Assembly: GCF_900625025.1 (NCBI RefSeq)
Contig: NZ_LR130575.1
Span: forward strand, 248,001 to 312,000
Reading direction: 5' to 3'
Length of the DNA stretch: 64,000 nucleotides
DNA from: Lachnoclostridium sp. Marseille-P6806
GTDB taxonomy: Bacteria > Bacillota > Clostridia > Lachnospirales > Lachnospiraceae
Each line of letters opens with the position of its first letter. Position 1 is the stretch's first letter. The notes beneath the pieces were generated by a model that ran no database searches, was not told the origin of the DNA, and worked only from the letters and a program-made list of their open reading frames with translations. This document shows, one piece after another, positions 44,839 to 53,085 of this stretch. The position numbers and the translations under genes were made by a program.

Positions 44839-45780
44839 ATGCGATATGCAGCCCGAAAAATAATCATGCTTGTTGTCACGGTTCTCGCCATCTCATTCGT
44901 CGTGTTCCTTGCGTTTTCTGTGATACCCGGGGATCCCGCGCTGACCATCCTGGGGGGTCAGACGGATCCCGCAAGGGTGGAGGCGCTCCGGGAACAGATG
45001 GGACTGAACGCCCCTCTGCCTGTCCGCTATGTTCGCTGGCTGCGCTCGTTTCTCGCCGGTGATTTCGGGATGTCCTATCGGTATTCCGTCCCGGTGAGCC
45101 GGCTTCTGGGGGAAAAAATACCGATCACGCTGATTCTCACGCTGGAATCCTTTCTTTTCATGCTGCTCATATCCATTCCTCTCGGCATTTACTCGGCCCG
45201 GCATGCGGGCGGACGGGCGGATCGGGCGCTGGTCATTCTGAATCAGATTATCATGGCGGTTCCGCCGTTCTTTTCCGGTATTCTCATCACGTTTTTCTTC
45301 GGAATGCTGCTGCACTGGTTTGTTCCCGGGGGCTATGTCTCATGGCGGGTCAGTCTTTCCGGCTGCGTGGGATATCTGGTTTTTCCGGCGATTGCTATTG
45401 CACTGCCCAAATCGGCCATGGTGGTGAGCATACTGCGGAGGAGTCTTCTGAAAGAGGCGCGGCTCGACTATGTCCGGACGGCATACAGCCGCGGGAGCCG
45501 TACGAATTACGTTCTGTACCGCCACATGCTGAGGAATGCCATGGGTCCGGTCGTCACCTTTCTCGGCATGGCGGCGGCCGATATGGTTGCGGGCTCGATC
45601 ATCATCGAGCAGGTATTCGGCATCCCCGGCCTCGGCAGGGCTCTTCTGACGGCGATTGCGAACCGGGATTATCCGGTGGTCGAGGCGATTATCGTGCTGA
45701 TCTCCGTTCTGGTCGTGGCGTCGGGGGCGGCGGTGGATCTCATCTGCCGGCGGCTGGATCCCAGAATCTCTCTGGACTGA
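44839..45780 (+). CDS. ABC transporter permease, DppB/OppB type
   Basis: The 313-residue membrane protein has six predicted helices. The N-terminal RKIIMLVVTVLAISFVVFLAFSVIPGDP and the following QMGLNAPLPVRYVRWL segment mark the DppB/OppB group. The coupling loop with the EAA-like motif includes EARLDYVRTAYSRGSRTNYVLYRHMLRNA. It forms half of the membrane channel of the importer. GAGGAGG lies before ATG 44839. The partner permease follows within a few bases. Confidence 0.93.
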   Translation: MRYAARKIIMLVVTVLAISFVVFLAFSVIPGDPALTILGGQTDPARVEALREQMGLNAPLPVRYVRWLRSFLAGDFGMSYRYSVPVSRLLGEKIPITLILTLESFLFMLLISIPLGIYSARHAGGRADRALVILNQIIMAVPPFFSGILITFFFGMLLHWFVPGGYVSWRVSLSGCVGYLVFPAIAIALPKSAMVVSILRRSLLKEARLDYVRTAYSRGSRTNYVLYRHMLRNAMGPVVTFLGMAAADMVAGSIIIEQVFGIPGLGRALLTAIANRDYPVVEAIIVLISVLVVASGAAVDLICRRLDPRISLD

Positions 45781-45816
45781 GGAGAGGTGCGCGGACAGAA
45801 GACGACGGCATTTGGC

Positions 45817-46671
45817 ATGGTGATTGATATGACGGGAATTCTGAACTGGAAAACCGAATCGGGAAAGACAAACTGGTATCTGGTGCTGGGAACGGGCATC
45901 ACCGGCTTTGTTCTCTCGCTCATTTTCATCGGTCTTCTCCATCCGCCCTATGATATTGAGGCGATGGACACCGCGCATAAATTTGCGGGAGGATCGCTCC
46001 GGCATCTGTTCGGAACCGATAATTTCGGGCGGGACGTATTTTCCCGCGTGCTTGCGGGCGGCTTCACCACCATGAAGATTGCGGCGGGCACGGTTGCCGT
46101 CGGGCTCCTCGGGGGCGTGCTCATCGGCGCGGTCACAGGCTATTTCGGCGGTCTTACGGATGAGCTTCTGATGCGGATCAACGACACGCTGTTCGCCTTT
46201 CCGAGCGTTCTTCTGGCTCTGGTGATCGTCTCCCTCTTCGGGAGCGGAACCAGTCACGTGATCTGGGCGCTCGGGATTGCGTTTGTTCCGAGCTTTGCGA
46301 GAATGGTGCGGAGTGAATTCCTGCGCTACAAGAACAGTGATTTCATTGCGGGGGCAAAGCTTCAGGGCGCCGGCGCGCTCCGGATCATGACGCATCATAT
46401 TCTGCCGAATGCGGCGCCGGTTCTTATGAGCTCGGTGATGATCGGCTTCAACAACGCCGTACTTGCGGAGGCCGGTCTGAGCTATCTGGGCATCGGCGTG
46501 CAGCCTCCGGAGCCGAGCCTCGGGAGCATGCTCTCCGAGGCGCAGTCATATCTTGTCTCGGCGCCGCTCTATGCGGCGGGGCCCGGGCTAATGATCATTT
46601 TCATGGTGCTTGGCTTCAGTCTGCTGGCAGAGGGAATGAGCCGGGAGCAGCTCTCGGGGGCATGGTTTTAA
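45817..46671 (+). CDS. ABC transporter permease, DppC/OppC type
   Basis: This is the second channel subunit of the importer, about 284 residues. It carries HLFGTDNFGRDVFSRVLAGG near the first periplasmic region, as in DppC, and a coupling loop with AGAKLQGAGALRIMTHHILPN. YLGIGVQPPEPSLGSMLSEAQ near the end is typical of the family. The start is uncertain. GTG 45787 is only two bases from GAGGAG; ATG 45817 has no clear ribosome site; ATG 45829 has GGTGAT close by. The spacing to the previous gene is small in every case. Confidence 0.9.
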   Translation: MVIDMTGILNWKTESGKTNWYLVLGTGITGFVLSLIFIGLLHPPYDIEAMDTAHKFAGGSLRHLFGTDNFGRDVFSRVLAGGFTTMKIAAGTVAVGLLGGVLIGAVTGYFGGLTDELLMRINDTLFAFPSVLLALVIVSLFGSGTSHVIWALGIAFVPSFARMVRSEFLRYKNSDFIAGAKLQGAGALRIMTHHILPNAAPVLMSSVMIGFNNAVLAEAGLSYLGIGVQPPEPSLGSMLSEAQSYLVSAPLYAAGPGLMIIFMVLGFSLLAEGMSREQLSGAWF

Positions 46672-46725
46672 CCGGCGTCAAAGAGAGCGGCGCTGCGGAA
46701 AATCTCGCTGGGAGAAAGGGCGGCA

Positions 46726-48318
46726 ATGAGCGAACGGATTCTTGAGGTTTCCGATCTGAATATTGAATTTCATGATCACAGTCTGCCGGAGACGGTGGTC
46801 TATGATTTTGATCTCACGCTGCATGAGGGCGAGATCGTCGGCATCGTGGGCGAATCCGGATCCGGAAAATCCATGAGCGCCATGGCGATCGCGGGCCTGC
46901 TCTCGCGGCATGAGATTCGCAAGCGGGGGCAGATTCTGTACGATGGAAGAAATCTTCTCGACTGTGACAGGGATACGCTCCGCCGGTATCAGGGAGAGGA
47001 TATCGCCGTGATCTTTCAGGAGCCGATGACGAGCCTTGACCCCGTCCGTCGGATCGGCTGGCAGGTAGAGGAAAGCGTCCGCCTGCATCATCCCGAAATT
47101 CCGGCAGAGCGCCGCCGGGAGATGGCGCTCCGGAACCTTGCGGACTGCGGACTGGCTGATCCGGAAAAAGTGTACCGGCAGTATCCGTCGCAGCTCTCGG
47201 GAGGTATGCGGCAGCGCGTCATGATCGCGGCGGCCATGATGGGAAATCCCCGCATTCTGATCGCGGACGAGCCGACCACGGCGCTGGATGTACTGGTGCA
47301 AGAGCAGATCATTGAGCTTCTGCGCCGGATCAATCGGGAGCGGGGGACGGCGATTCTATTTATTTCTCATGATCTCAGTCTGGTTCGCCGGCTCTGCAGC
47401 CGCGTGCTGGTTATGCGCGAGGGGCGTATTGTAGAGGCGGGTCCGGTCGAAGATATTTTCAATCATCCGGCAGAGGATTATACCAGAGCGCTGATCCGGG
47501 CTATTCCCCGCGTTTTTTCGGAAAAAAGAGGCGGGGAGGCTGAGGGAGAGGGGACGGCTGCGGCCGCGGCTCCGGTGCTGGATGTGGAGCATCTTGACGT
47601 GTTCTACCAGGAAAGCGGTCAGGGAATCGGGGAGCTCTTTCGCCGGAAGAGGGCGGAGCCGGTGGTAAAGGACATCTCGTTTTCGCTGAGGCGCGGGGAA
47701 TGTCTTGCGCTTGTCGGCGGCTCGGGCTGCGGAAAATCAACGCTGGCGAGAGCCGTGGCCGGTCTTACCCGCAGCTATACGGGAACCGTCAGCCGGCCGG
47801 GCGTCCAGCCGCAGATAATTTTTCAGGATCCCTACAATTCTCTCAATCCGATGCATACGGTCCGCTGGATTCTGGAGGAACCCCTGCGGCTGACGGGGGA
47901 AAAAAACGCGCGTGTGCGCGAGAAGAGGATTCTCTCGATGCTGGAAAAGGTCCGTCTTTCGCCGGAGCTTCTGGGGCGCTATCCGAGTCAGCTTTCCGGA
48001 GGACAGCGCCAGCGTGTATGTATCGGCAGCGCTCTGATGCAGCAGCCGGAGCTCCTCATTGCGGACGAGCCGGTTTCGGCGCTGGACGTCACGATTCAGG
48101 CGGAGATTCTCGAGCTGCTCGGCGAGCTGCGGCGGGAGATGGCGCTCTCGGTTCTGTTTATTTCTCACGATCTGCGCACGGTCTATCAGCTCTGTGATAC
48201 GATACTTGTCATGGAAAAGGGAGAGATCGTCGAGCGCGGAGCGGTGGATGAGGTCTATCGCAGGCCGCGGAGCAAGTATACGAAAGCGCTGCTGCGCGCC
48301 GCCGGCATTTCATCATGA
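46726..48318 (+). CDS. ABC transporter ATP-binding protein with two fused ATPase domains (OppD-OppF type)
   Basis: The 530-residue protein joins the two ATPases that are separate DppD and DppF chains in many bacteria. Domain 1 (about 1-265) has Walker A with K48 (GESGSGKS) and signature LSGGMRQRV. Domain 2 (about 285-530) has Walker A with K337 (GGSGCGKS) and signature LSGGQRQRV. Each domain has a Walker B ending in ADEP. A linker of Glu/Gly/Ala lies near 265-283. It powers import through the two permeases upstream. The stop overlaps an ATG of the next gene by four bases. The usual C-terminal Cys cluster of DppD/DppF is not seen. Confidence 0.93.
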   Translation: MSERILEVSDLNIEFHDHSLPETVVYDFDLTLHEGEIVGIVGESGSGKSMSAMAIAGLLSRHEIRKRGQILYDGRNLLDCDRDTLRRYQGEDIAVIFQEPMTSLDPVRRIGWQVEESVRLHHPEIPAERRREMALRNLADCGLADPEKVYRQYPSQLSGGMRQRVMIAAAMMGNPRILIADEPTTALDVLVQEQIIELLRRINRERGTAILFISHDLSLVRRLCSRVLVMREGRIVEAGPVEDIFNHPAEDYTRALIRAIPRVFSEKRGGEAEGEGTAAAAAPVLDVEHLDVFYQESGQGIGELFRRKRAEPVVKDISFSLRRGECLALVGGSGCGKSTLARAVAGLTRSYTGTVSRPGVQPQIIFQDPYNSLNPMHTVRWILEEPLRLTGEKNARVREKRILSMLEKVRLSPELLGRYPSQLSGGQRQRVCIGSALMQQPELLIADEPVSALDVTIQAEILELLGELRREMALSVLFISHDLRTVYQLCDTILVMEKGEIVERGAVDEVYRRPRSKYTKALLRAAGISS

Positions 48319-48326
48319 GGATTTGT

Positions 48327-48959
48327 ATGAATCATCTTCTTTTTCCGAATGAAATCGTTCCCTCCGCCTATCATATTGATTACGGCCGGCTGTATGATGA
48401 GGGCTTCCGGGCTGTGATCTATGATATCGACAATACGCTGGTGCCGCACGGCGCGCTGCCGGACGGCCGTGCCGCGGCGCTGTTTGCCCATCTCCATTCG
48501 CTCGGCATGAAAGCGGCCCTTGTTTCCAACAATAAGGAGCCGCGGGTGCGCCGCTTTGCGGAGGCCGTGGATGCCTCATATGTGGCAAAAGCGCACAAGC
48601 CGTCGCCGTCGGGCTATCGCCGCGCGATGGAGCTTATGGGGACGGACCGGACGAACACGCTCTTTGTCGGGGATCAGATCTTTACGGATGTGCTGGGTGC
48701 AAGGCGCGCGGGACTTTATTCCGTTCTCACGAGGCCGATTCATCCGCGGGAGGAGATTCAGATCATCGTGAAGAGGCTGCTGGAAAAGCCGGTTCTGTGG
48801 AGCTATTCCGCTTATCGCAGGCGGCATCCTCTGCCGCGCGGCGAGTCCGTGCTGCTCCCCGGAGGTGAGGAGGCCGCGCTTGCCTTCTACGGCGCATACT
48901 CCGGAGAGACGGGATCCCTGCGGAGTGAAAAGCGGAACGGAAACGGACAGAGTCATTGA
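48327..48959 (+). CDS. yqeG: YqeG-family HAD phosphatase
   Basis: The 210-residue product is a HAD-fold phosphatase of subfamily IIIA. Motif I is YDIDNTLVP, motif II is the Ser in LVSNNKE, motif III the Lys in KAHKPSP and motif IV FVGDQIFTDV. The FPNEIVPSAYHIDYGRLYDEG start is typical of YqeG. The natural substrate is not known for certain. GAGGA just upstream suits ATG 48327; an ATG at 48315 overlaps the previous stop. yqeG near aroE is a conserved Firmicutes neighbourhood. A Gly/Ser-rich tail follows the HAD domain. Confidence 0.9.
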   Translation: MNHLLFPNEIVPSAYHIDYGRLYDEGFRAVIYDIDNTLVPHGALPDGRAAALFAHLHSLGMKAALVSNNKEPRVRRFAEAVDASYVAKAHKPSPSGYRRAMELMGTDRTNTLFVGDQIFTDVLGARRAGLYSVLTRPIHPREEIQIIVKRLLEKPVLWSYSAYRRRHPLPRGESVLLPGGEEAALAFYGAYSGETGSLRSEKRNGNGQSH

Positions 48960-49037
48960 TTTTGATCGCAGGGGAGAATGCGTCTGTGTGACATTCTTTC
49001 CGCAGCGGCCGCAACGAGCGCGGCAAAGGATATCATC

Positions 49038-49907
49038 ATGGAAAAAATATCTGAAATCAGCGGAAAGACAAGGCTTTGCGGCCTGATCGGATGCCCTGTG
49101 GAGCATACGCTCTCGCCGGCGATTCACCACGCGCTGGCCGCGCAGTTTTCTCACGATCTCATCTATATGCCGTTTCTTGTCGAACGCGATCTGGAGGCAG
49201 CGGTGAAAGGAGCCTATGCCCTGAATGTGCTGGGTCTTAACGTCACAGTGCCCTACAAGCAGGCGGTCCTTCCTTTTCTGCGGGAGACAGACCCTCTGGC
49301 GGCCCGGATTGGCGCGGTGAATACGCTGGTCCGCACTGACGGAGGATATTGCGGCTGCAATACCGACATTTCGGGACTGCGCAGAGCGCTGGAACTCCGG
49401 CAGATTTTTCTGGAGGGACAGGCCGTTATTATCATCGGAGCCGGCGGCGCGGCGCGGTCGGCCGCCTATCTCTGCGCGGAGGAAAAAGCCCGCAGAATCT
49501 ATATCCTGAACCGCACGGCGGAGCGTGCGATCGCCCTGCGGGAGGAGCTGTGCGCCGTTTATCCGGACATCCGGATTACAGCGGGAGGATTGTCGGCCGC
49601 CGCGGAGCTCCCTGAGCGAAACGCGGTTGCCATTCAGTGCACCAGCGTCGGGCTGTTCCCTCACGCCGAGGAATCGCCCGTCGAAAGCGAAGTCTTTTTT
49701 GACCGGATACGCTTTGCTCTCGATCTCATTTACCGCCCACGGGAAACGGCGTTTCTTCGGAAAGTAAGGGAGCACGGCGGGCAGACGGAGAACGGGCTCC
49801 AGATGCTGCTCTGTCAGGCGATCGAGTCCTATGAGCTCTGGAACGGAGTGAGAGTTTCCCCGGCTGCGGCGGAACGTGTCCGGGGCGTGCTCGAGCGGAC
49901 TGCGTGA
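49038..49907 (+). CDS. aroE: Shikimate dehydrogenase
   Basis: AroE reduces 3-dehydroshikimate to shikimate with NADPH. The 289-residue product has catalytic K74 (NVTVPYK) and D110 (NTDISG), the substrate Ser pair in HTLSPAIHH and the NADP-binding loop GAGGAARS. A late GLQMLLCQAIESYELW block matches the family. The open frame extends upstream to 48978, but AAAGGAT fits ATG 49038 and the family start. aroK and aroQ follow, so three shikimate-pathway steps are grouped here. Confidence 0.95.
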   Translation: MEKISEISGKTRLCGLIGCPVEHTLSPAIHHALAAQFSHDLIYMPFLVERDLEAAVKGAYALNVLGLNVTVPYKQAVLPFLRETDPLAARIGAVNTLVRTDGGYCGCNTDISGLRRALELRQIFLEGQAVIIIGAGGAARSAAYLCAEEKARRIYILNRTAERAIALREELCAVYPDIRITAGGLSAAAELPERNAVAIQCTSVGLFPHAEESPVESEVFFDRIRFALDLIYRPRETAFLRKVREHGGQTENGLQMLLCQAIESYELWNGVRVSPAAAERVRGVLERTA

Positions 49908-49921
49908 TGCCGATGCGGGGA

Positions 49922-49946
49922 GCACTTCGGCATGGGGATTGATATG
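49922..49946 (+). repeat. Leader repeat 3' block, copy at aroK
   Basis: GCACTTCGGCATGGGGATTG runs on to the aroK start ATG (49944-49946). It matches the 3' end of the repeat at 29435-29459 at most positions, including the ribosome site (here GGGGA). The hairpin part is missing. Confidence 0.55.
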
Positions 49947-50498
49947 GAAAAGGATGCCAAAAAAAAATTTGTCCTGATCGGCTTCATGGGCTGCGGAAAG
50001 ACCACAGTCGGACGGCTCCTCGCAGAGCGAGAAAAGCTTCGCTTTATGGACACGGATCAGCAGATCGAGGCGGAGGAGGGCCGGACGGTGTCGGAGATCT
50101 TCGCCTCGGACGGGGAAGAACGCTTCCGGGAGCTGGAAACGGCTCTTCTTGCGCGTCTTGCCGGAGAAGCGGCCGGGGGCTGCGTGTACGCTGTGGGAGG
50201 CGGGACGCCTCTTCGGGAGGAGAACCGCGCACTTCTGCGGAAAATGGGGGAGGTGATCTGGCTCTCCGTTCAGCCGGATACCGTTCTGAAGAGGCTTTCT
50301 CATGACAGGAGCAGACCGCTGCTTCAGGGAGCGGACAGAGAGCAGAGGGTCCGGGAGCTGCTGAAAAAACGGGAGGACTGCTACCGGGCGGCCGCCGACC
50401 GGGTGATTCCGGTGGATGGGGCGGACTCCGGAGGCATTGCTGCGATCATTGCGGGAGACGCTGCCCGCACAGGGCGCTCTGGCGCGGAGGAAAAATGA
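49944..50498 (+). CDS. aroK: Shikimate kinase
   Basis: AroK phosphorylates shikimate at the 3-OH with ATP. The 184-residue kinase has the P-loop GFMGCGKTT (K19), the MDTDQQIE substrate loop, FRELE with the shikimate Arg, a VGGGTP motif and the lid Arg in SRPLL. ATG 49944 was chosen because GGGGA lies at the right distance and the same layout occurs at the other copies of the leader repeat. ATG 49932 would add four residues. Its 3' end overlaps aroQ by four bases. Confidence 0.93.
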   Translation: MEKDAKKKFVLIGFMGCGKTTVGRLLAEREKLRFMDTDQQIEAEEGRTVSEIFASDGEERFRELETALLARLAGEAAGGCVYAVGGGTPLREENRALLRKMGEVIWLSVQPDTVLKRLSHDRSRPLLQGADREQRVRELLKKREDCYRAAADRVIPVDGADSGGIAAIIAGDAARTGRSGAEEK

Positions 50499-50941
50499 AA
50501 ATACTTGTTATCAACGGTCCGAATCTCAATTTTCTCGGCATTCGGGAAAAAAATGTCTACGGAAGCGACAGCTACAATACGCTGATGACGATGCTCCTCG
50601 AGAAAGGAAAGGAGCTCGGCGCGGAGGTGGAAACCTTTCAAAGCAATCACGAGGGCGCGATCATCGACCGACTTCAGCAGGCATACTACGACGGAACGGA
50701 CGGGGTTGTGATCAATCCCGGAGCCTATACGCATTACAGCTACGCAATTCACGATGCGCTCCGGAGCGTGTTTGTCCCGAAAGCGGAGGTGCATATTTCG
50801 GACATCGCGAGCCGGGAGGAGTTCCGGCAGGTATCCGTCACGGCCCCGGCCTGCGACACGCAGATCTGCGGACACGGACTTGCTGGATATCTGGAAGCGA
50901 TGGATTTTGTTGCAGGTCAAATACCCCGCAGTAAGCTATGA
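50495..50941 (+). CDS. aroQ: 3-Dehydroquinate dehydratase, type II
   Basis: AroQ removes water from 3-dehydroquinate, the step before AroE. The 148-residue product is the small, dodecameric type II enzyme. Catalytic residues are R17 and Y22 (IREKNVYG), with N74 (INPGAYTHYS) and H100 (VHISD) at the substrate site. It overlaps aroK by ATGA, so translation is coupled. efp follows after a 217-base gap. In related bacteria aroQ and efp also lie together, often with pepP between them; no pepP is here. Confidence 0.95.
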   Translation: MKILVINGPNLNFLGIREKNVYGSDSYNTLMTMLLEKGKELGAEVETFQSNHEGAIIDRLQQAYYDGTDGVVINPGAYTHYSYAIHDALRSVFVPKAEVHISDIASREEFRQVSVTAPACDTQICGHGLAGYLEAMDFVAGQIPRSKL

Positions 50942-51009
50942 GGCATGACTTAGCTTGCTTCTGATTTGTACGCCCCAAGGGACGGGGTATCCCGCTCTCG
51001 CGGCATTCA

Positions 51010-51039
51010 CCAAATGGATGTGCTCGTACATCCATTTGG
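51010..51039 (+). repeat. Perfect 12-base inverted repeat in the aroQ-efp gap
   Basis: CCAAATGGATGT (51010-51021) and ACATCCATTTGG (51028-51039) pair fully around loop GCTCGT. Only GCC follows, so it is not a normal terminator. The flanking ATTTGGCCTATTGCTCGC resembles part of the leader repeat at 4929 and 29346, so it may be a variant of that family. Confidence 0.7.
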
Positions 51040-51089
51040 CCTATTGCTCGCGGAAATAAATCCCAATGCGGATAAAATGCGGAAAATCC

Positions 51090-51118
51090 TTGAAAAGTTG
51101 CGCTTCATAAGATAAACT
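51090..51118 (+). promoter_or_regulatory. Probable efp promoter
   Basis: TTGAAA (51090-51095) and TAAACT (51113-51118) are 17 bases apart and lie 40 bases before the efp start. Confidence 0.5.
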
Positions 51119-51158
51119 TACCAACGTATTGTGACGTGAAAATTTCAGGAGGCTTTTT

Positions 51159-51716
51159 ATGATTTCTGCAAGTGATTTCAGAAACGGCGTGACGCTTGAA
51201 ATCGACGGACAGGTATGTCAGATTGTCGAATTTCAGCATGTTAAACCTGGCAAGGGCGCTGCTTTCGTAAGAACCAAGCTCAGGAACGTCATCGGCGGCG
51301 GCGTGACGGAGAGAACGTTCCGCCCCACAGAGAAGTTCCCCGCGGCGCGGATTGATACCAAGGAGTATCAGTATCTGTACGCGGACGGCGATCTCTTCAA
51401 CTTCATGGATACCGAGAGCTATGAGCAGATCGCGCTGACGGCGGATATCGTCGGCGATGCGCTCAAGTTCGTCAAAGAGAACGAGATGGTCAAGCTTTCT
51501 TCTTACAACGGCAATGTCTACGCCGTGGAGCCTCCTTTCTTTGTGGAGCTTGAGGTTACGGAGACGGAGCCCGGCGTAAAGGGCAATACGGCTACCGGCG
51601 CCAGCAAGCCTGCGACCGTGGAGACCGGAGCAACGCTGAATGTGCCGCTGTTCGTCAACATCGGCGACAAGCTGAAGATCGATACCAGAACAGGAGAGTA
51701 CCTGTCCAGAGCATAA
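51159..51716 (+). CDS. efp: Elongation factor P
   Basis: EF-P rescues ribosomes that stall at polyproline stretches. The 185-residue product has the three beta domains of the family. The exposed loop is [10 protein letters not shown], with K32 as the tip residue. A PGKG loop with Lys is the type seen in Bacillus, where the Lys is modified by 5-aminopentanol; no modification gene is in the window. FNVPLF-type and SGEYLSRA-like endings (here [10 protein letters not shown]) agree with the family. AGGAGG precedes ATG 51159. Confidence 0.97.
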   Translation: MISASDFRNGVTLEIDGQVCQIVEFQHVKPGKGAAFVRTKLRNVIGGGVTERTFRPTEKFPAARIDTKEYQYLYADGDLFNFMDTESYEQIALTADIVGDALKFVKENEMVKLSSYNGNVYAVEPPFFVELEVTETEPGVKGNTATGASKPATVETGATLNVPLFVNIGDKLKIDTRTGEYLSRA

Positions 51717-51761
51717 GGCAGAGCCCCTCCGGCATCGGAGCACTTCATACAGACATCATGG

Positions 51762-51805
51762 AAAGAGACAGCAGATCCGCACAAGGTGATCGGTTGTCTC
51801 TTTTT
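51762..51805 (+). terminator. Terminator after efp
   Basis: AAAGAGACA (51762-51770) pairs with TGTCTCTTT (51795-51803), with a GATC/GATC inner stem and a T run. Confidence 0.8.
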
Positions 51806-51867
51806 GTTGCGGCGGAACAGGCTGTTCTTCGGCGGAGCCGCAAAATGAAAATTTATGGAGGGAAGCT

Positions 51868-52788
51868 ATGCTCGGGCAGATGGAAACGGCAATGACAGAC
51901 GGCGATAGAAAACAATCAGTCAGAAAATTTTCGGAGGCGCTCGGACAGACGCTGCAAAGCCGCTCGGCTCCGGGGGAATCAGTCTGTCTGTCGCCGGTAT
52001 TTCAGAATAACGGCGTCCGGAGAGAGGCATGCATCGTTCGGAGGAGAGAGACATGCTGCTCGCCGGTCTATTATCTCGACGATTTTTATGAGGAGTATCT
52101 TTGCGGAGACTGCCGGCTGGAGGAACTGGCGGATCGCATTCTCGGAGAGTCGCGGGAACAAGTGTACGGAGGGAATGAGGAGCTTCGCTTTTTCAGGGAT
52201 TATGAGCAGGTGCGGGAAACGCTGAGCGTCAGGCTGATCGGAACGGAGAAAAACCGGGAACGGCTGAGGGAGATCCCCTATGAATGTGTGGAGGATATGG
52301 CAGTGGTGTGCTGCTGCCGGATTCCGAACGGGGCTATGAAGAACGGAAGCATCATGATCCGCCGCGAGCATCTGGAGGCATGGGAGATTTCCGAGGAAAC
52401 GCTCCGTGCCGATGCGTTCCTTGGCAGCATACGGCGTTTCCCGCCCGTGATCACCGGAATATCGGAAATCTTGGGTTCTGTGCCGGAGACGAAAGAGGAA
52501 AAGCTGTACGTGCTCACCAATGCGGAGGGGAGGCACGGCGCGGTGTGTTGTCTGTATCCGGGGGTACTGGAAAAATTTTCCGCGGATCGGGGAACGAATC
52601 TGTTCGTTCTTCCCTGTTCGGTGCATGAGGTACTTCTGCTCCCGGAATGTCCGGGAACGGAGACGGCCGCAGCTCTGCGGGAAATTGTTATGGAAATCAA
52701 CCGCACGGAACTTGCGCAGGAGGAGATCCTGACGGATTCCGTCTACTATTTTGACCGCAGGGAGGGGCGTCTTTGCCGCTGCGTGTAG
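51868..52788 (+). CDS. DUF5688 family protein
   Basis: The 306-residue product matches the DUF5688 family in its order of blocks. These are an N-terminal domain (about 30-150) with PVYYLDDFYEEY, then ERLREIPYECVEDMAVVCCCRI, and a C-terminal domain with LYVLTNAEGRHGAVCCLYPGVLEKFSADRGTNLFVLPCSVHEVLLLP (read in parts). Such genes occur in many copies in Lachnospiraceae; their function is unknown. There is no signal peptide or membrane helix, so it is probably cytoplasmic. GGAGGG precedes ATG 51868. It is a single-gene unit after the efp terminator. Confidence 0.8.
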   Translation: MLGQMETAMTDGDRKQSVRKFSEALGQTLQSRSAPGESVCLSPVFQNNGVRREACIVRRRETCCSPVYYLDDFYEEYLCGDCRLEELADRILGESREQVYGGNEELRFFRDYEQVRETLSVRLIGTEKNRERLREIPYECVEDMAVVCCCRIPNGAMKNGSIMIRREHLEAWEISEETLRADAFLGSIRRFPPVITGISEILGSVPETKEEKLYVLTNAEGRHGAVCCLYPGVLEKFSADRGTNLFVLPCSVHEVLLLPECPGTETAAALREIVMEINRTELAQEEILTDSVYYFDRREGRLCRCV

Positions 52789-52813
52789 CGCGCTGATTTT
52801 GCGGAGATCGGAC

Positions 52814-52843
52814 TTGAAAAGCTGTGAGTGCATGTGTTATGAT
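52814..52843 (+). promoter_or_regulatory. Promoter of tRNA-Arg
   Basis: TTGAAA (52814-52819) and TATGAT (52838-52843) are 18 bases apart. The tRNA begins 40 bases later. Confidence 0.6.
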
Positions 52844-52882
52844 ACCCGTTGTTGAGAAATTGCATATCGGCACCATACACAT

Positions 52883-52954
52883 GCACTCGTAGTCTAATGG
52901 ATAGAACGAAGGCCTCCGACGCCTTTAATGCAGGTTCGATTCCTGCCGGGTGCA
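52883..52954 (+). tRNA. tRNA-Arg (anticodon CCG)
   Basis: GCACTCG (52883-52889) pairs with CGGGTGC (52947-52953, one G-T pair), with A52954 as discriminator. The anticodon stem AAGGC/GCCTT holds loop CTCCGAC, giving CCG for codon CGG. The T arm is GCAGGTTCGATTCCTGC. A T run follows directly. Confidence 0.94.
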
Positions 52955-53085
52955 TTTTTCATATTCTTTTTTCGCTTTCAAAAAATTTTTTATGCTTTTG
53001 CAATGAAAGCGGCTCCCGCGGCGGAGAAACGAGTGGCGGTCCGGAAGCCGCGCCGACGGACCATGAAAGAGGATTCGGATTACAG

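Noticed and set aside
48576-50303. Minus-strand open frame of 575 codons
   Set aside because: It covers yqeG, aroE and aroK on the other strand, all of which have intact motifs. No protein signature is seen.
52849-53085. N-terminal extension of the SH3 protein gene through tRNA-Arg
   Set aside because: The frame is open, but it would translate a complete tRNA gene and the T-rich stretch after it. AGAGGA and ATG 53086 give a better start.
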